From contig OY282353.1 in the NCBI GenBank assembly GCA_958295465.1, positions 992,001 to 1,056,000 on the forward strand: a stretch of 64,000 bases of DNA. The letters are read 5' to 3'. The translations under genes were made by a program, and so were the position numbers. The notes under the pieces are model-generated. The model was given only the letters and a program-made list of their open reading frames with translations. It was not told the origin of the DNA and did no database searches. Position 1 is the stretch's first letter. Each line of letters starts with the position of its first letter. Below are positions 42,869-52,278 of this stretch, piece after piece. The DNA is from an uncultured Gammaproteobacteria bacterium. GTDB lineage: Bacteria; Pseudomonadota; Gammaproteobacteria; HK1.

Positions 42869-44159
42869 TTCGTGTGGTTACTTGCAAGTCGGCCTGGAGA
42901 CTCTGCGCGAGTTCCAGATCCGCGTGCTCGAAGGCGCCGGCCATCCGGGACGTTTCGGCGCTTGCCAACCCATACGACTTCGCCGCTCGACGCCAAAGCG
43001 CTGTTCCCTGCGCTATTTCGGCGACGGTCGCTCGCGCCGAGGCAGCGTCCAATTCGAAGTATGGCGCTACTTCCAGAGCCAGTTCCAGCGATGCAGTAGC
43101 GTCGTCGAGGCAGATGGCGGTGGCCAGGATGCGGGGCGCCACATCCGTGGGCACCGGATTCAGGTCGTAGGCAGGCGACAGCGCCCAGCCGCAACCCGGC
43201 ACATGCAGGAAGGCATGATTGCGCAGGTGGTCGTCCGTGTTGGAAATCAGCACGTTGAAGACCAGCCGCCGCCAAAGGGCATGCATATCCTGCCTGGGCC
43301 GAGCGCCGTGCTGGCGCAGGAAATCCACGAACTCCATATAGCTGTGCATTTCATGGTCCGACGCGCCCAGTGCAGCCATGGCGGAGAGAAACGGAATGCG
43401 ACCGTTCATGGCGCGATCGAAGCGGCGGAGCAGTAACACGGGCCGGTCGTTGACCAGCGCAAGGCTGTGCCGCGGCACGTCGATACCGGCGTTCTTCGCC
43501 AGATCCAACGCCACGGCTTCCCAGCGCACCACATCCCATTCGTCGCTGTGCGTCGGAAACTTGGCGATGACGAGCTGGCCGTCGGCATCGCGCACCGACG
43601 CCTTGGGACGCGCTCCGCCGAGCGACGAGCCTGGCGCGAGCAGCAAGCGCAATGCAGCGGCCGACTCGGACTCGCTGGCCGTCAGCACGTCATCGCTGGC
43701 GTTCAACAACGCCGGCAGCTCCACCAAGGGGGGGATCGGCGCCACGCCGTCCGGCGTCTGGAAGACGCCGCCTTCGGATTCCGCGAAACGTAACGCGCCG
43801 AGGCGGGCCGTGTCGTTTACGCGCAACAGAAAGTCGGCTTCCGAGAGCGATGCTGTGGCAGTACCGCCGGATGCACGCTCCCGCCGCCTTTGACGACGCA
43901 TCAGCGCACGCCCCCAGCGATCGGGCGCCGAGTCCCCCAGGCTGCCAAACAGCGCCCTGCCCGGCGACGTATGGTGGGGCGCAGCGCCAAGCGGCAAAGC
44001 GGGCTCCAGGGGAAAGCGATCGGGGTGCTCCAACCAACCCGTGTCGTAGAGAAACGTCGCGCTTTCCGCGCGCTGGCGCGCTCGTGTCCACAGCCGGCCT
44101 GCCAGCACCGCCTGACCAGGCATGTCGACATAGACGAACAGCTCGCGCTCCATCGCCAT
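42837..44159 (-). CDS. hipA: HipA-family kinase toxin
   Basis: About 440 residues from ATG 44159 (MAMERELFVYVDMPGQAVLA); a longer upstream frame is not supported. FGSLGDSAPDRWGRALMRRQ and ASLSEADFLLRVNDTARLGA are HipA N-terminal motifs; GGARPKASVRD-type lysine, LLLRRFDRAMN, and FNVLISNTDDHLRNHAFLHV with the catalytic Asp/Asn, then LSPAYDLNPVP follow. HipA phosphorylates a tRNA synthetase in the best-known cases. The final residues (RRWCGAPERGW) are encoded by the duplicated mnmG spacer, so the true C-terminus was replaced or trimmed. It follows its HipB partner by 10 bp. Confidence 0.9.
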   Translation of the reverse strand: MAMERELFVYVDMPGQAVLAGRLWTRARQRAESATFLYDTGWLEHPDRFPLEPALPLGAAPHHTSPGRALFGSLGDSAPDRWGRALMRRQRRRERASGGTATASLSEADFLLRVNDTARLGALRFAESEGGVFQTPDGVAPIPPLVELPALLNASDDVLTASESESAAALRLLLAPGSSLGGARPKASVRDADGQLVIAKFPTHSDEWDVVRWEAVALDLAKNAGIDVPRHSLALVNDRPVLLLRRFDRAMNGRIPFLSAMAALGASDHEMHSYMEFVDFLRQHGARPRQDMHALWRRLVFNVLISNTDDHLRNHAFLHVPGCGWALSPAYDLNPVPTDVAPRILATAICLDDATASLELALEVAPYFELDAASARATVAEIAQGTALWRRAAKSYGLASAETSRMAGAFEHADLELAQSLQADLQVTTRRWCGAPERGW

Positions 44160-44169
44160 CCACCCGGTG

Positions 44170-45069
44170 CTACCGCCAGAGCCGGCGTCGACGAATGCGC
44201 TTCGGCAGCCGTTCCCTCTCGATGGCCAGTCCTGTGTCGTCATGGCGGGCGTCCGCCAGGTCTGCCAGGCGGTCGAGGAGACCGAGCGAGAACAACGCGC
44301 GGGCATAGTTGCCGAGAGAGACTCCCGCGTCGCCCTTCTCGATGTTGGTGAGCGTCGTCCGGCTGATCGACGCCCGCTCCGCCAGCAGTGCCATAGGTAT
44401 GCGTCGCCGGCGGCGGGCGTCGCGGATATCGTCGCCGAGCTTGGACAATGCGCGGCGTATCGGAACAGGAGTGTCCGACAGCGCTCCTCCGTCCACGCCC
44501 CGATGCCGGTGTTCGTAAGGGACAGGCCGAGCCGACAGATGTCGGTGTTCGTAAGGGACAGGCCGAGCCGACAGCGGGAGATACAGCGGATGCGCGGGAC
44601 AGCCTGGTTTCGTGATCCGCAGCGCCATGGCCGGCTGGATGATGGACATCACCGCCGCGTCGCGGTTCAAGTGCGTTCCATGGTTGCCCCATGCGGCCAC
44701 GATCATGGATGTCGCCGGATGCTGCCGCATCCAGCACAACACCTCGTCGTTGCGCTCGCCGATGGCCTCGTTGCCGTGACGCCGCAAATCATCCGGACGG
44801 GTCGCCCGTAACGCGAAGAGATTGACTACGGTGAGTTCCCTGTACCCCCACCGTCGCCCGAACGCCATGCAGCGCCGCACGCTCGGATCATCATTGACCT
44901 CATCGGCGGTGGAGGGGTTCAGCATCACGAACACCAACCCCTCGTCGCCGGCGGTGGACAAGTCGCGGTGCAACCAATAGCGATAGCGCAGGCCGCCAAT
45001 CTCGTCTTCCATTGGTACGGTTTCGCAGATCATGTCGGCAACGGTACACGAAGATCGGTTCGTGAGCAT
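44170..45069 (-). CDS. hipB: DUF1643 domain fused to HipB-like antitoxin
   Basis: A 299-residue protein. Residues about 20-175 (LRYRYWLHRDLSTAGDEGLV, FVMLNPSTADEVNDDPSVRR, ELTVVNLFALRATRPDD, ending PAHPLYLPLSARPVPYEHRH) are a full DUF1643 protein. Residues about 200-299 (LGDDIRDARRRRRIPMALLA then SISRTTLTNIEKGDAGVSLG) are a HipB-type XRE helix-turn-helix. A 12-residue direct repeat (44502-44573) joins the two. It precedes hipA, so the HTH half should be the antitoxin. Start could be ATG 45069 or 45012, the latter matching DUF1643 starts better. Confidence 0.82.
   Translation of the reverse strand: MLTNRSSCTVADMICETVPMEDEIGGLRYRYWLHRDLSTAGDEGLVFVMLNPSTADEVNDDPSVRRCMAFGRRWGYRELTVVNLFALRATRPDDLRRHGNEAIGERNDEVLCWMRQHPATSMIVAAWGNHGTHLNRDAAVMSIIQPAMALRITKPGCPAHPLYLPLSARPVPYEHRHLSARPVPYEHRHRGVDGGALSDTPVPIRRALSKLGDDIRDARRRRRIPMALLAERASISRTTLTNIEKGDAGVSLGNYARALFSLGLLDRLADLADARHDDTGLAIERERLPKRIRRRRLWR
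44502..44573. repeat. 36-bp tandem duplication at the DUF1643/HipB join
   Basis: Two almost identical 36-bp units (differing at one base) encode LSARPVPYEHRH twice on the minus strand. The unit is the natural end of DUF1643. The duplication keeps the frame and turns a likely gene boundary into a linker. Confidence 0.88.
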
Positions 45070-45090
45070 CTAATGTTTGGTCATCCAGTC

Positions 45091-45119
45091 ATTATCAGCA
45101 TTTTGTACAGGTTTACCAA
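45091..45119 (-). promoter_or_regulatory. Candidate promoter of the DUF1643-hipB-hipA operon
   Basis: On the minus strand TTGGTA, 17 bp, GATAAT in an AT-rich pocket, with the -10 about 21 bp before ATG 45069. The -10 matches consensus at five of six bases. Transcription would begin near 45084. Confidence 0.5.
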
Positions 45120-45256
45120 GCATAAAACGTCGGAAGCCATTGCATGGGACAGCCATCGTGCCGAAGGCTCCGCAGCGAGCCGGACTGCCGGGTAGCAGGC
45201 TCCCGCTCGCCGAGCCTGCACACTCTGAAGGTGTCCACGGATCCGGGGCAACTTCA

Positions 45257-45340
45257 CTTCAGGATCGGTACGAACTCACGCTCGCGGAGCGAGACGCCGC
45301 GGATGCCTTGCAGGCCATTCGTCCGCGCGAAGTGGCGTGA
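45257..45340 (+). pseudogene. higA: higA C-terminal remnant (repeat copy C)
   Basis: LQDRYELTLAERDAADALQA then IRPREVA and stop, identical in protein to the end of higA at 42437-42739. The DNA before 45257 is unrelated. The shared spacer continues to 45544, just before the mnmG start. The 45120-45256 stretch has no gene I recognise. Confidence 0.88.
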
Positions 45341-45566
45341 AGCCCGGAGACATCGCGAGCCAGGGAAAGCCGACCCGCCACGGCGAACGACCGGACCGGC
45401 TGCACCTGCCCGGCTCCGCATGATGGGCGAGGGGCTGACTGCCGAGGATCGGTCACGACGAACGACCGGATCGGTTGCACCTCCCCAACCCGCCGGCCTC
45501 ACTGCGATCCTGCTACCATCCCCGCCCCGGCGCCCTGCACCACCCTGAACGACCCACCACCTCTCC

Positions 45567-47495
45567 ATGCGCTACCACCGCTCCTTCGACGTGATCATCG
45601 TCGGTGGCGGCCATGCCGGCACCGAGGCGGCGCTGGCCGCGGCGCGGGCCGGCGCGCAGACGCTGCTGCTCACCCAGAGCATCGAGACGCTGGGGCAGAT
45701 GAGCTGCAACCCGGCCATCGGCGGGATCGGCAAGGGACACCTCGTCAAGGAGATCGACGCGCTCGGCGGGGCGATGGCGGTGGCCGCGGACCACTGCGGG
45801 ATCCACTTCCGTACCCTCAACGCGCGCAAGGGTCCCGCGGTGCGGGCGACCCGCGCCCAGATCGACCGCGCGCTGTATCGCCGGCACGTTCGCGGGGTGC
45901 TCGAACGCGCGCCCCGGCTCACGCTGCTCCAGCAGACCGTCTCCGATCTCGTCGTGGACGGGGATACGGTGCGCGGGGTGGTGACCGGAATCGGCCTGCG
46001 CATCGAGGCCGCGTGCGTGGTGATGACCGTCGGCACCTTCCTCGGCGGGCGCATCCACGTCGGGCTGGAGAACCACGAGGGGGGCCGTGCCGGCGATCCG
46101 CCGTCGAACGTGCTGGCGCGCAGGCTGCGCGAGCGCGGGTTCGCGGTCGGGCGCCTGAAGACCGGCACCCCGCCGCGCATCGACGGGCGCAGCATCGACT
46201 TCTCCCGGCTCGAACCCCAGCTCGGCGACGACCCGCGACCGGTGTTCTCGTACATGGGGAGCCGGGACCGGCATCCCACGCAGATGCCGTGCCACATCAC
46301 CCACACCAACGAGCGCACCCACGCCCTCATCCGCGCCGCGCTCGACCGCTCGCCGATGTACACCGGGGTGATCGACGGCGCGGGGCCGCGCTACTGCCCC
46401 TCGGTGGAGGACAAGGTGGTGCGCTTCGCCGAGCGCGGCACGCACCAGATCTTCGTCGAGCCGGAGGGGCTCGACACCACCGAGGTCTATCCGAACGGGA
46501 TCTCGACCAGCCTCCCCTTCGACGTGCAGATCGAATTCGTGCGCACGATTCCGGGCTTCGAGCACGCGCACATCACGCGCCCGGGCTACGCGATCGAGTA
46601 CGACTACTTCGACCCGCGGGAGCTGCGGCCGTGGCTGGAGACGCGCCGGGTGGAGAACCTGTTCTTCGCCGGCCAGATCAACGGCACCACCGGCTACGAG
46701 GAGGCGGCCGCGCAGGGGCTCGTCGCCGGGGTGAACGCCGCGCTCCGCGCCCGCGGGGACGAGCCCTGGTATCCGCGCCGCCACGAGGCATACATCGGCG
46801 TGCTCGTCGATGATCTGGTCACCCGCGGCACGAGCGAGCCCTACCGCATGTTCACGAGCCGCGCGGAGTACCGCCTGATGCTGCGCGAGGACAACGCGGA
46901 TCTGCGGCTCACCGAAACCGGACACCGGCTCGGGCTGGTGGACGATGCGCGCTGGGACGCCTTCACCGTCAAGCGGGAGCGGATCGAGGGCGAACGCGCG
47001 CGCCTTGAAACACTGCGGGTCGGGCCGTCCTCGCGTTGCGCGGAGGCACTCGCCGGCGTGCTCGGAGCGCCGCTCACCCGCGACTGCGCGGTCTTCGATC
47101 TGCTGAAGCGTCCGGAGACGTCGTATCAAGCACTCGTCGAGGTGGACGGGCTCGGACCCGGCATCGACGACGAGGCGGTGGCGCAGCAGCTCGAAGTCCA
47201 GGCTCGCTACGACGGTTACATCCAACGCCAGCGGGATGAGATCGAGCGCGCCCGACAGCACGAAGACGCGCCGCTCCCCGAGGATCTGGACTACGCGGCG
47301 GTGCGCGGGCTTTCCGCGGAAGTGCGCGAGAAGCTCGAAGGGCACCGTCCCGCCTCGGTGGGCCAGGCGGCGCGGATCGCCGGGGTGACTCCGGCCGCCG
47401 TCTCCCTGCTGCTGGTGCACTTGAAGAAGCGCGCGCTGTCCGCCCGCATCGCACCCGCATCGTCCGGGGAAGGGGAGGCGCGGCGCATCGCGTGA
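45567..47495 (+). CDS. mnmG: tRNA uridine 5-carboxymethylaminomethyl modification enzyme MnmG
   Basis: A 642-residue enzyme. [20 protein letters not shown] is the FAD-binding motif; [58 protein letters not shown] and [17 protein letters not shown] are the conserved MnmG blocks. With MnmE it modifies the wobble uridine of several tRNAs. It heads the mnmG-rsmG-parA-parB cluster and its stop lies near the rsmG frame. Fragments of this gene occur at 35948-36075. Confidence 0.96.
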   Translation: MRYHRSFDVIIVGGGHAGTEAALAAARAGAQTLLLTQSIETLGQMSCNPAIGGIGKGHLVKEIDALGGAMAVAADHCGIHFRTLNARKGPAVRATRAQIDRALYRRHVRGVLERAPRLTLLQQTVSDLVVDGDTVRGVVTGIGLRIEAACVVMTVGTFLGGRIHVGLENHEGGRAGDPPSNVLARRLRERGFAVGRLKTGTPPRIDGRSIDFSRLEPQLGDDPRPVFSYMGSRDRHPTQMPCHITHTNERTHALIRAALDRSPMYTGVIDGAGPRYCPSVEDKVVRFAERGTHQIFVEPEGLDTTEVYPNGISTSLPFDVQIEFVRTIPGFEHAHITRPGYAIEYDYFDPRELRPWLETRRVENLFFAGQINGTTGYEEAAAQGLVAGVNAALRARGDEPWYPRRHEAYIGVLVDDLVTRGTSEPYRMFTSRAEYRLMLREDNADLRLTETGHRLGLVDDARWDAFTVKRERIEGERARLETLRVGPSSRCAEALAGVLGAPLTRDCAVFDLLKRPETSYQALVEVDGLGPGIDDEAVAQQLEVQARYDGYIQRQRDEIERARQHEDAPLPEDLDYAAVRGLSAEVREKLEGHRPASVGQAARIAGVTPAAVSLLLVHLKKRALSARIAPASSGEGEARRIA

Positions 47496-47537
47496 GCGAT
47501 GGCCGCCGCGTGATCGACGCGCCCCCTCCCGCGCCGC

Positions 47538-48563
47538 GTGAAGGATCCGGGCAGAACGCGAGGCCGGGCGGCGACGGACTCCGGCAACGGGGCACGAGCT
47601 GCGCGCCGAACGCGGGGCGTATCGGCCGGAGACTCCGGCGCCGGGACACGGACCGCCCGCCGATCGGGTGTCGCGGCGCGAGATGGCCGTCGTTCAGGCG
47701 TTGTATCGCGGCCGCGGGGCGCCCGCCGTCCCAGCGCCGCGGCGCGAACGGAGCGCTCGGCGGTCCCGGGCATCGAGGCGCAAGCCGCCCGCCGCTCGGG
47801 TATTCCGCCGCGGGGCGCCCGCCGTCCGGACGCTACGGCGCAAACCGGGTCTCCGCCGGATGCCGAGACGCAAGCCGCACACCCGCCGGACGTCGCGGCA
47901 ATCGAATCCCGTCTCGACTCCGCGCTCGACCGATCGAACGTCCGGATCACCGCGGCGCAGCGCCGGGCGCTCGCGGAATATGTCGCACTGCTCGCGCAAT
48001 GGAACCGGGCCTACAACCTCACCGCGGTTCGCGACCCCTTCGCGATGATCGGCCGGCACGTGCTCGATTCCCTCACCGCCCTCGACTTCCTGACCGGCGC
48101 GCGGTTGCTCGACGCCGGCACCGGGGCGGGGCTGCCCGGGCTCGTCCTCGCCATCGTGCGCCCGGAGGTGCGTTGCACCCTGCTCGACCCCGTGCGCAAG
48201 AAGACCCGGTTCTGCGCCCATGCCGCGATGACCCTCGGGCTCGACAACGTGGAGATCGCCTCGGAACGGCTCGACGCGCACCGGCCGCCGCACCGCTACT
48301 CCACCGTGATCAGCCGTGCGACCTTCTCCCTTGCCGATCTCGTGGCCGGCGCGCTACCGGTCCTCGATACGCCGGGGCGCATCGTTGCGATGAAGGGAGC
48401 ACATCCCGAGGGCGAGCTCGGCGTGCTCGACCGGGACGGGCTCGAAGTCCGTATCGAGCCCGTCGAAGCCGGGACCGGACGCTCTGCCGCGACCCTCGTC
48501 GTCATCGACCGCGCCGGCTGCCCCGATGGCGTTGCGGCGCCGGGGAATGTCACAATCGGTTAG
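47538..48563 (+). CDS. rsmG: 16S rRNA m7G527 methyltransferase RsmG with repeat-derived N-terminal extension
   Basis: The enzyme proper starts near residue 115: SRLDSALDRSNVRITAAQRR, ALLAQWNRAYNLTAVRDPF, then RLLDAGTGAGLPGLVLAIVR (SAM loop) and VRKKTRFCAHAAMTLGLDN. That core has normal RsmG length. The first ~110 residues are an Arg/Ala/Pro-rich stretch (RRPSAAARTERSAVPG) made of imperfect repeats and are not part of the family. The true start is uncertain: a GTG at 47492 overlapping mnmG is in another frame, so an insertion with a frameshift is likely. Confidence 0.85.
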   Translation: MKDPGRTRGRAATDSGNGARAARRTRGVSAGDSGAGTRTARRSGVAARDGRRSGVVSRPRGARRPSAAARTERSAVPGIEAQAARRSGIPPRGARRPDATAQTGSPPDAETQAAHPPDVAAIESRLDSALDRSNVRITAAQRRALAEYVALLAQWNRAYNLTAVRDPFAMIGRHVLDSLTALDFLTGARLLDAGTGAGLPGLVLAIVRPEVRCTLLDPVRKKTRFCAHAAMTLGLDNVEIASERLDAHRPPHRYSTVISRATFSLADLVAGALPVLDTPGRIVAMKGAHPEGELGVLDRDGLEVRIEPVEAGTGRSAATLVVIDRAGCPDGVAAPGNVTIG

Positions 48564-48740
48564 CCTTCGACGATCGCCGGCTCGCGGGTTACCGGGGCCT
48601 TCGCTTCCCGACCCGACGGAAATCACCGGCGGAAACGAGTGGCGACCGTCGGCGAGGTCGCCCCCCGGCCAACGCCGCGGACGGGCGAGGATAAACGCCG
48701 GGAGGTTCGCAGGCGCATGAGCGCCGGTACGAGGCAGCCC

Positions 48741-49529
48741 ATGGCCAAGGTGATCGCGATAGCCAACCAGAAGGGCGGGGTCGGCAAGACAACCACCAGC
48801 ATCAACCTCGCGGTGTCGCTTTCCGCGGCGAGGCGCCGCGTACTGCTGATCGATCTCGACCCGCAAGGCAACTCGACGATGGGCAGCGGCGTCGACAAGT
48901 CATCGCTCGCCTTGTCGAACTACGACATCCTGATGGAGGAGGCGACGCTCGAAGAGATCTCGATCCGCATCGAGCACAGCAGCTACACCCTCGCCCCGGC
49001 CAACGCCGACCTCACCGGCGCAGAAGTGGAGCTGCTCGACCAGATCGGGCGCGAACTCCGGCTGCGTGATGCGGTCGATGCGGTGCGCGAACGCCACGAC
49101 TACGTCATCATCGACTGTCCGCCGGCTCTGAACATGCTCACGGTCAACGCGCTGGCCGCCGCCGATTCCGTCATGATCCCGGTCCAGTGCGAGTACTACG
49201 CGCTGGAAGGGCTGTCCGCGCTCCTCGACACGATCGAGAAGATCCGCCGGTTCCTGAACTCCAATCTACAGGTCGACGGGTTGCTGCGGACCATGTACGA
49301 CCCCCGCAACAACCTCTCCGGCCAAGTGTCACAGCAGCTCATGAAGCATTTCGGAGACAAGGTCTACAGCACCGTCATCCCGCGCAACGTCCGCCTTGCC
49401 GAGGCGCCGAGCCACGGCCTGCCGGCGCTGCTCTACGACAAGAACTCGAGTGGCGCCCTTGCCTACCTCGCGCTCGCGGGCGAGGTGCTCCGGCGCGACG
49501 GAACGCACATCCGGGCTGCGAATCAGTGA
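48741..49529 (+). CDS. parA: Chromosome partitioning ATPase ParA/Soj
   Basis: 262 residues from ATG 48741 (gaggcagccc upstream). AKVIAIANQKGGVGKTTTSI is the deviant Walker A of ParA, LLIDLDPQGNSTMGSGVD follows, DYVIIDCPPALNMLTVNALA is Walker B. It moves ParB-parS complexes during chromosome segregation. It lies 177 bp after rsmG and 10 bp before parB, the usual order. Confidence 0.96.
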   Translation: MAKVIAIANQKGGVGKTTTSINLAVSLSAARRRVLLIDLDPQGNSTMGSGVDKSSLALSNYDILMEEATLEEISIRIEHSSYTLAPANADLTGAEVELLDQIGRELRLRDAVDAVRERHDYVIIDCPPALNMLTVNALAAADSVMIPVQCEYYALEGLSALLDTIEKIRRFLNSNLQVDGLLRTMYDPRNNLSGQVSQQLMKHFGDKVYSTVIPRNVRLAEAPSHGLPALLYDKNSSGALAYLALAGEVLRRDGTHIRAANQ

Positions 49530-49539
49530 GCGTACGCAG

Positions 49540-50424
49540 ATGGTGAAGAAGCGCGGACTCGGCCGTGGTCTCGACGCCCTGCTCGGCGGTGTCTCGGACG
49601 CATCGGCCGGGAGGGACGCAAGGCCGGATTCGGCCGGCACGGCCGAAGACGGCAGCTTCCGCCGGCTGCCGGTGGACGTCATCCGCCGCGGCAAGCACCA
49701 GCCGCGGCGGATCGTCGAGGAGTCCACCCTCGAAGAGCTCGCACACTCGGTGCGGGTGCGCGGCATCGTCCAGCCGATCGTCGTGCGCCCGGCCGGACCC
49801 GGGAGCTTCGAGATCGTGGCCGGGGAGCGGCGCTGGAGGGCGGCCCAGATGGCCGGGCTCGACGAGGTGCCGGCGGTCGTGCGCGAGTGCTCGGATCGGG
49901 AAGCCGCCGCGGTCGCCCTCATCGAGAACATCCAGCGCGAAGATCTGAATCCGATCGAAGAGGCGGAGGGCTATCGCACCCTTGCCGACGAATTCGGATT
50001 GACGCACCAGGAACTCGCCGATGCGGTGGGGCGCTCGCGCTCCTCGGTGTCGAACGCGCTGCGCCTCCTCGATCTCAACGACGACGTACGCGCGCTGGTC
50101 GAGCAGGGCGCACTCGACATGGGGCATGCGCGGGCCCTGCTCGCGCTCTCCGGCCCCACCCAGAGCGAGACGGCGGAGGAAGTGGTCCGGCGCGGTCTCT
50201 CGGCCCGCGAGACCGAAAAGCTGGTGCGCTCGAAGGCGAAGCAGGAATCGCCTCCTGCGCCGGCCACCCGCGACCCCGACGTGATCAGGCTCGAGACCGA
50301 GCTGGGAGAACGCCTCGGCGCGAAGGTCCGGATCGATCACAAGGCGAAGAAGGGAACGGGCTCGGTCACCATCCACTACAGCTCGCTCGACGCCCTCGAC
50401 GGCATCCTCGAACGCATCCGCTGA
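49540..50424 (+). CDS. parB: Chromosome partitioning protein ParB/Spo0J
   Basis: 294 residues. VKKRGLGRGLDALLGG is the classic ParB start, IVAGERRWRAAQMAGLDEVP and ALIENIQREDLNPIEEAEGY are the CTP-binding/ParB boxes, and LADAVGRSRSSVSNALRLLD is the helix-turn-helix. It binds parS sites; I found no consensus parS in this window. It follows parA by 10 bp. Confidence 0.96.
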   Translation: MVKKRGLGRGLDALLGGVSDASAGRDARPDSAGTAEDGSFRRLPVDVIRRGKHQPRRIVEESTLEELAHSVRVRGIVQPIVVRPAGPGSFEIVAGERRWRAAQMAGLDEVPAVVRECSDREAAAVALIENIQREDLNPIEEAEGYRTLADEFGLTHQELADAVGRSRSSVSNALRLLDLNDDVRALVEQGALDMGHARALLALSGPTQSETAEEVVRRGLSARETEKLVRSKAKQESPPAPATRDPDVIRLETELGERLGAKVRIDHKAKKGTGSVTIHYSSLDALDGILERIR

Positions 50425-50716
50425 AGGCGCGGGACTTCCGATCGGCAGCCCGGTCGTCAACCTTCGTGCGCCCGGTCATCCGGGCGACCTCTTCATCGTA
50501 CCGCCGGTTGGCGGGGCGGGGCTCGTCACCGACGAGACGGTGATGACTCCCATTCGACGCCCGGGAGGCAGATGTCGTCCATGGGCCGCATTCGACGGCA
50601 ACGGCAGTCGATGTCGTCGGATGCTCCGATGCGCGCGGCTTCCGGGATTTCCCGGGCGATTGGGAGCGTCGCGTCATCAGGGGCGGGTCGTTTCGATCGC
50701 CGGCGGACTCCGGGCG

Positions 50717-51499
50717 TCAGCCCGCGGGCTTCGCGTCCAGGCCGAAGTACTCCCCGATGGTGATGCGCCGAGGCCCCCCGCCGGTGTCGAGGACCAGTGC
50801 GCCCCGTTCGTCGACGTCGTCCACGTGCCCGTGTACCGATCCGCCGATCAGCCGGATCTCCGATTGCGAATCGAGCCCGTCGGCCCGGATGCGCCACGCG
50901 CGGCGCAGCGGCCCGAATCCCTCGTCGGCCCAGCGGCTCGACCAGGCGAGAAAATGGCTCGCGTAGGCTTCGAGAACATCGACGACGGTGGTCCCGGGCG
51001 CGCCGCTCGCGTGGACCGAGTTGTACTCTTCGGGCTCGGGCTGCGGGGGGTGCGCCGCCACGTTGACGCTGGCGCCAAGCACGAGCGCGGGGCAGGGGTC
51101 GCGGGCCGGGTCGGTGGCCGCGACGTCGAGCCGCGCCGCAAGCAGGTCGTTGATGAGCAGCCGGTTGGGCCATGCGAAGCGCAGGCCGGTCATCGGGGAG
51201 ACCATCTCCGCGATCGCGCTTCCCACCGCCAGGGCATTGACGTAGACGAGCTGCCAGGCTTCCTCGTTCGGATAGTCGGGCTCGATGATCAGCGCGCAAT
51301 GCAGGTTGCCCGCGTATCCGATCCAGGCGTTGCCCCGCCGGGTGCGTGCATTCGACTGGTCCCGTGCCCAGACCAGGGTGCCTTCACCGGCGCCGCCCGC
51401 GGCTCTCGCCAGCGCGGCATCCATGACGCTGCCGGTGCGTTCCAGGGCCACGAGCTCGAACTGCGGCGGGAGGCGCGGCGGTTTCTCGGCGCGGGACAT
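50717..51499 (-). CDS. Biotin/lipoate ligase-like protein (DUF4444 type)
   Basis: 260 residues from ATG 51499. VALERTGSVMDAALARAAGG, LVWARDQSNARTRRGNAWIG, NLHCALIIEPDYPNEEAW and WPNRLLINDLLAARL are arranged as in biotin-protein-ligase-like proteins with the R-x(4)-R-G-x-W biotin-binding loop in the form ARTRRGNAW. It may attach biotin to carboxylases. It is convergent with parB; the 292 bp between them hold no gene I can see. Confidence 0.8.
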   Translation of the reverse strand: MSRAEKPPRLPPQFELVALERTGSVMDAALARAAGGAGEGTLVWARDQSNARTRRGNAWIGYAGNLHCALIIEPDYPNEEAWQLVYVNALAVGSAIAEMVSPMTGLRFAWPNRLLINDLLAARLDVAATDPARDPCPALVLGASVNVAAHPPQPEPEEYNSVHASGAPGTTVVDVLEAYASHFLAWSSRWADEGFGPLRRAWRIRADGLDSQSEIRLIGGSVHGHVDDVDERGALVLDTGGGPRRITIGEYFGLDAKPAG

Positions 51500-51631
51500 G
51501 GTGATTGGCGTCGAAGGAGAAGTCGATGATGGCGGCAATGGCGGATCGCGCTGGCGTGGATTCTAGCCCGCATTTCTCACCAGCTCCCGGCTGCGGACGC
51601 GGATCCGACGGCATCGGCCGCGTTGACGGCA

Positions 51632-51960
51632 TCAGCTCCGTGCGGATCGCCTGACCTCGCTCGCTCTCCATCGCTGTCCCCCGGCGGTGTCGAGGTAGGC
51701 GGCCGCAACGCGCGTCGTCGCCCCGGAACTGCTGCCGGTGCTCAAGATGCCCATCTCCAGGTTGACGCCAACGGCCATCCCGCCGTCCAGCTCCTCGCTC
51801 CCGGTGAAGCGGACGCGGCTCTGTGACGCGTTGGAGTCCACATGTCGCAGGTCGTTGGAGACACCATTCGCGTCCACGCCGGTGATGGCGCGGTTGACGT
51901 GTCCGGAGACGGAGAGCTCCACCGCTTCGGCGGCCATTGGGAAGCCCAGGGCGGCCGCGC
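51632..51960 (-). pseudogene. Porin N-terminal remnant
   Basis: AAEAVELSVSGHVNRAITGV then RHVDSNASQSRVRFTGSEEL and GGMAVGVNLEMGI match the start of trimeric Gram-negative porins (mature first strands and the SRVRFTGSEE turn). The signal peptide frame is disrupted and the rest is missing. It shows that the autotransporter region replaced or invaded a porin locus. Confidence 0.7.
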
Positions 51961-52042
51961 CACCACCGCCTTCCGCGTTGCGCTGCGTAGCGCGCGCGGG
52001 ACATCACCCACATCGCCGCGCGTGTGGTGGCAAACTTGAAGT

Positions 52043-52155
52043 GACTGGCCTCCACGCTGCCAAAGTCCCCGACGCCATCCTCGGCCGCCTTGTCCGCAAC
52101 GCTTACAAGCTCGAACTCAAGGGAGGTTCCATGCGAAAACAGCACTCTGGAGTGT
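52043..52155 (+). pseudogene. IS21-family IstB C-terminal remnant
   Basis: The frame reads VPDAILGRLVRNAYKLELKG then GSMRKQHSG, the conserved end of IstB helper ATPases. Only the last ~35 residues survive. It lies immediately upstream of the first autotransporter leader. Confidence 0.65.
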
Positions 52156-52184
52156 CGACCCATGCCGCACTGCATGGCAATCAT

Positions 52185-52278
52185 TACCCTGCATCGCTCC
52201 AGCTCCGACCGGGATCGGTTTCAACCCGGAACCGGTGATAAGCTTCGCCGGAATGCGCAGGAGACAAGGAGAAAATCG
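52185..52278 (+). promoter_or_regulatory. Leader of autotransporter 1 (copy of 57807-57900)
   Basis: About 94 bp ending gcaggagacaaggagaaaatcg before ATG are highly similar to the DNA before the second autotransporter. AGGAG lies 8 bp before ATG. Conservation starts at the same taccctgc in both, so the duplication unit includes this leader. A clear -35/-10 pair is not visible. Confidence 0.6.

Noticed and set aside
48600..50716. parS site near parAB
   Set aside because: No sequence close to the TGTTTCACGTGAAACA consensus was found by eye.
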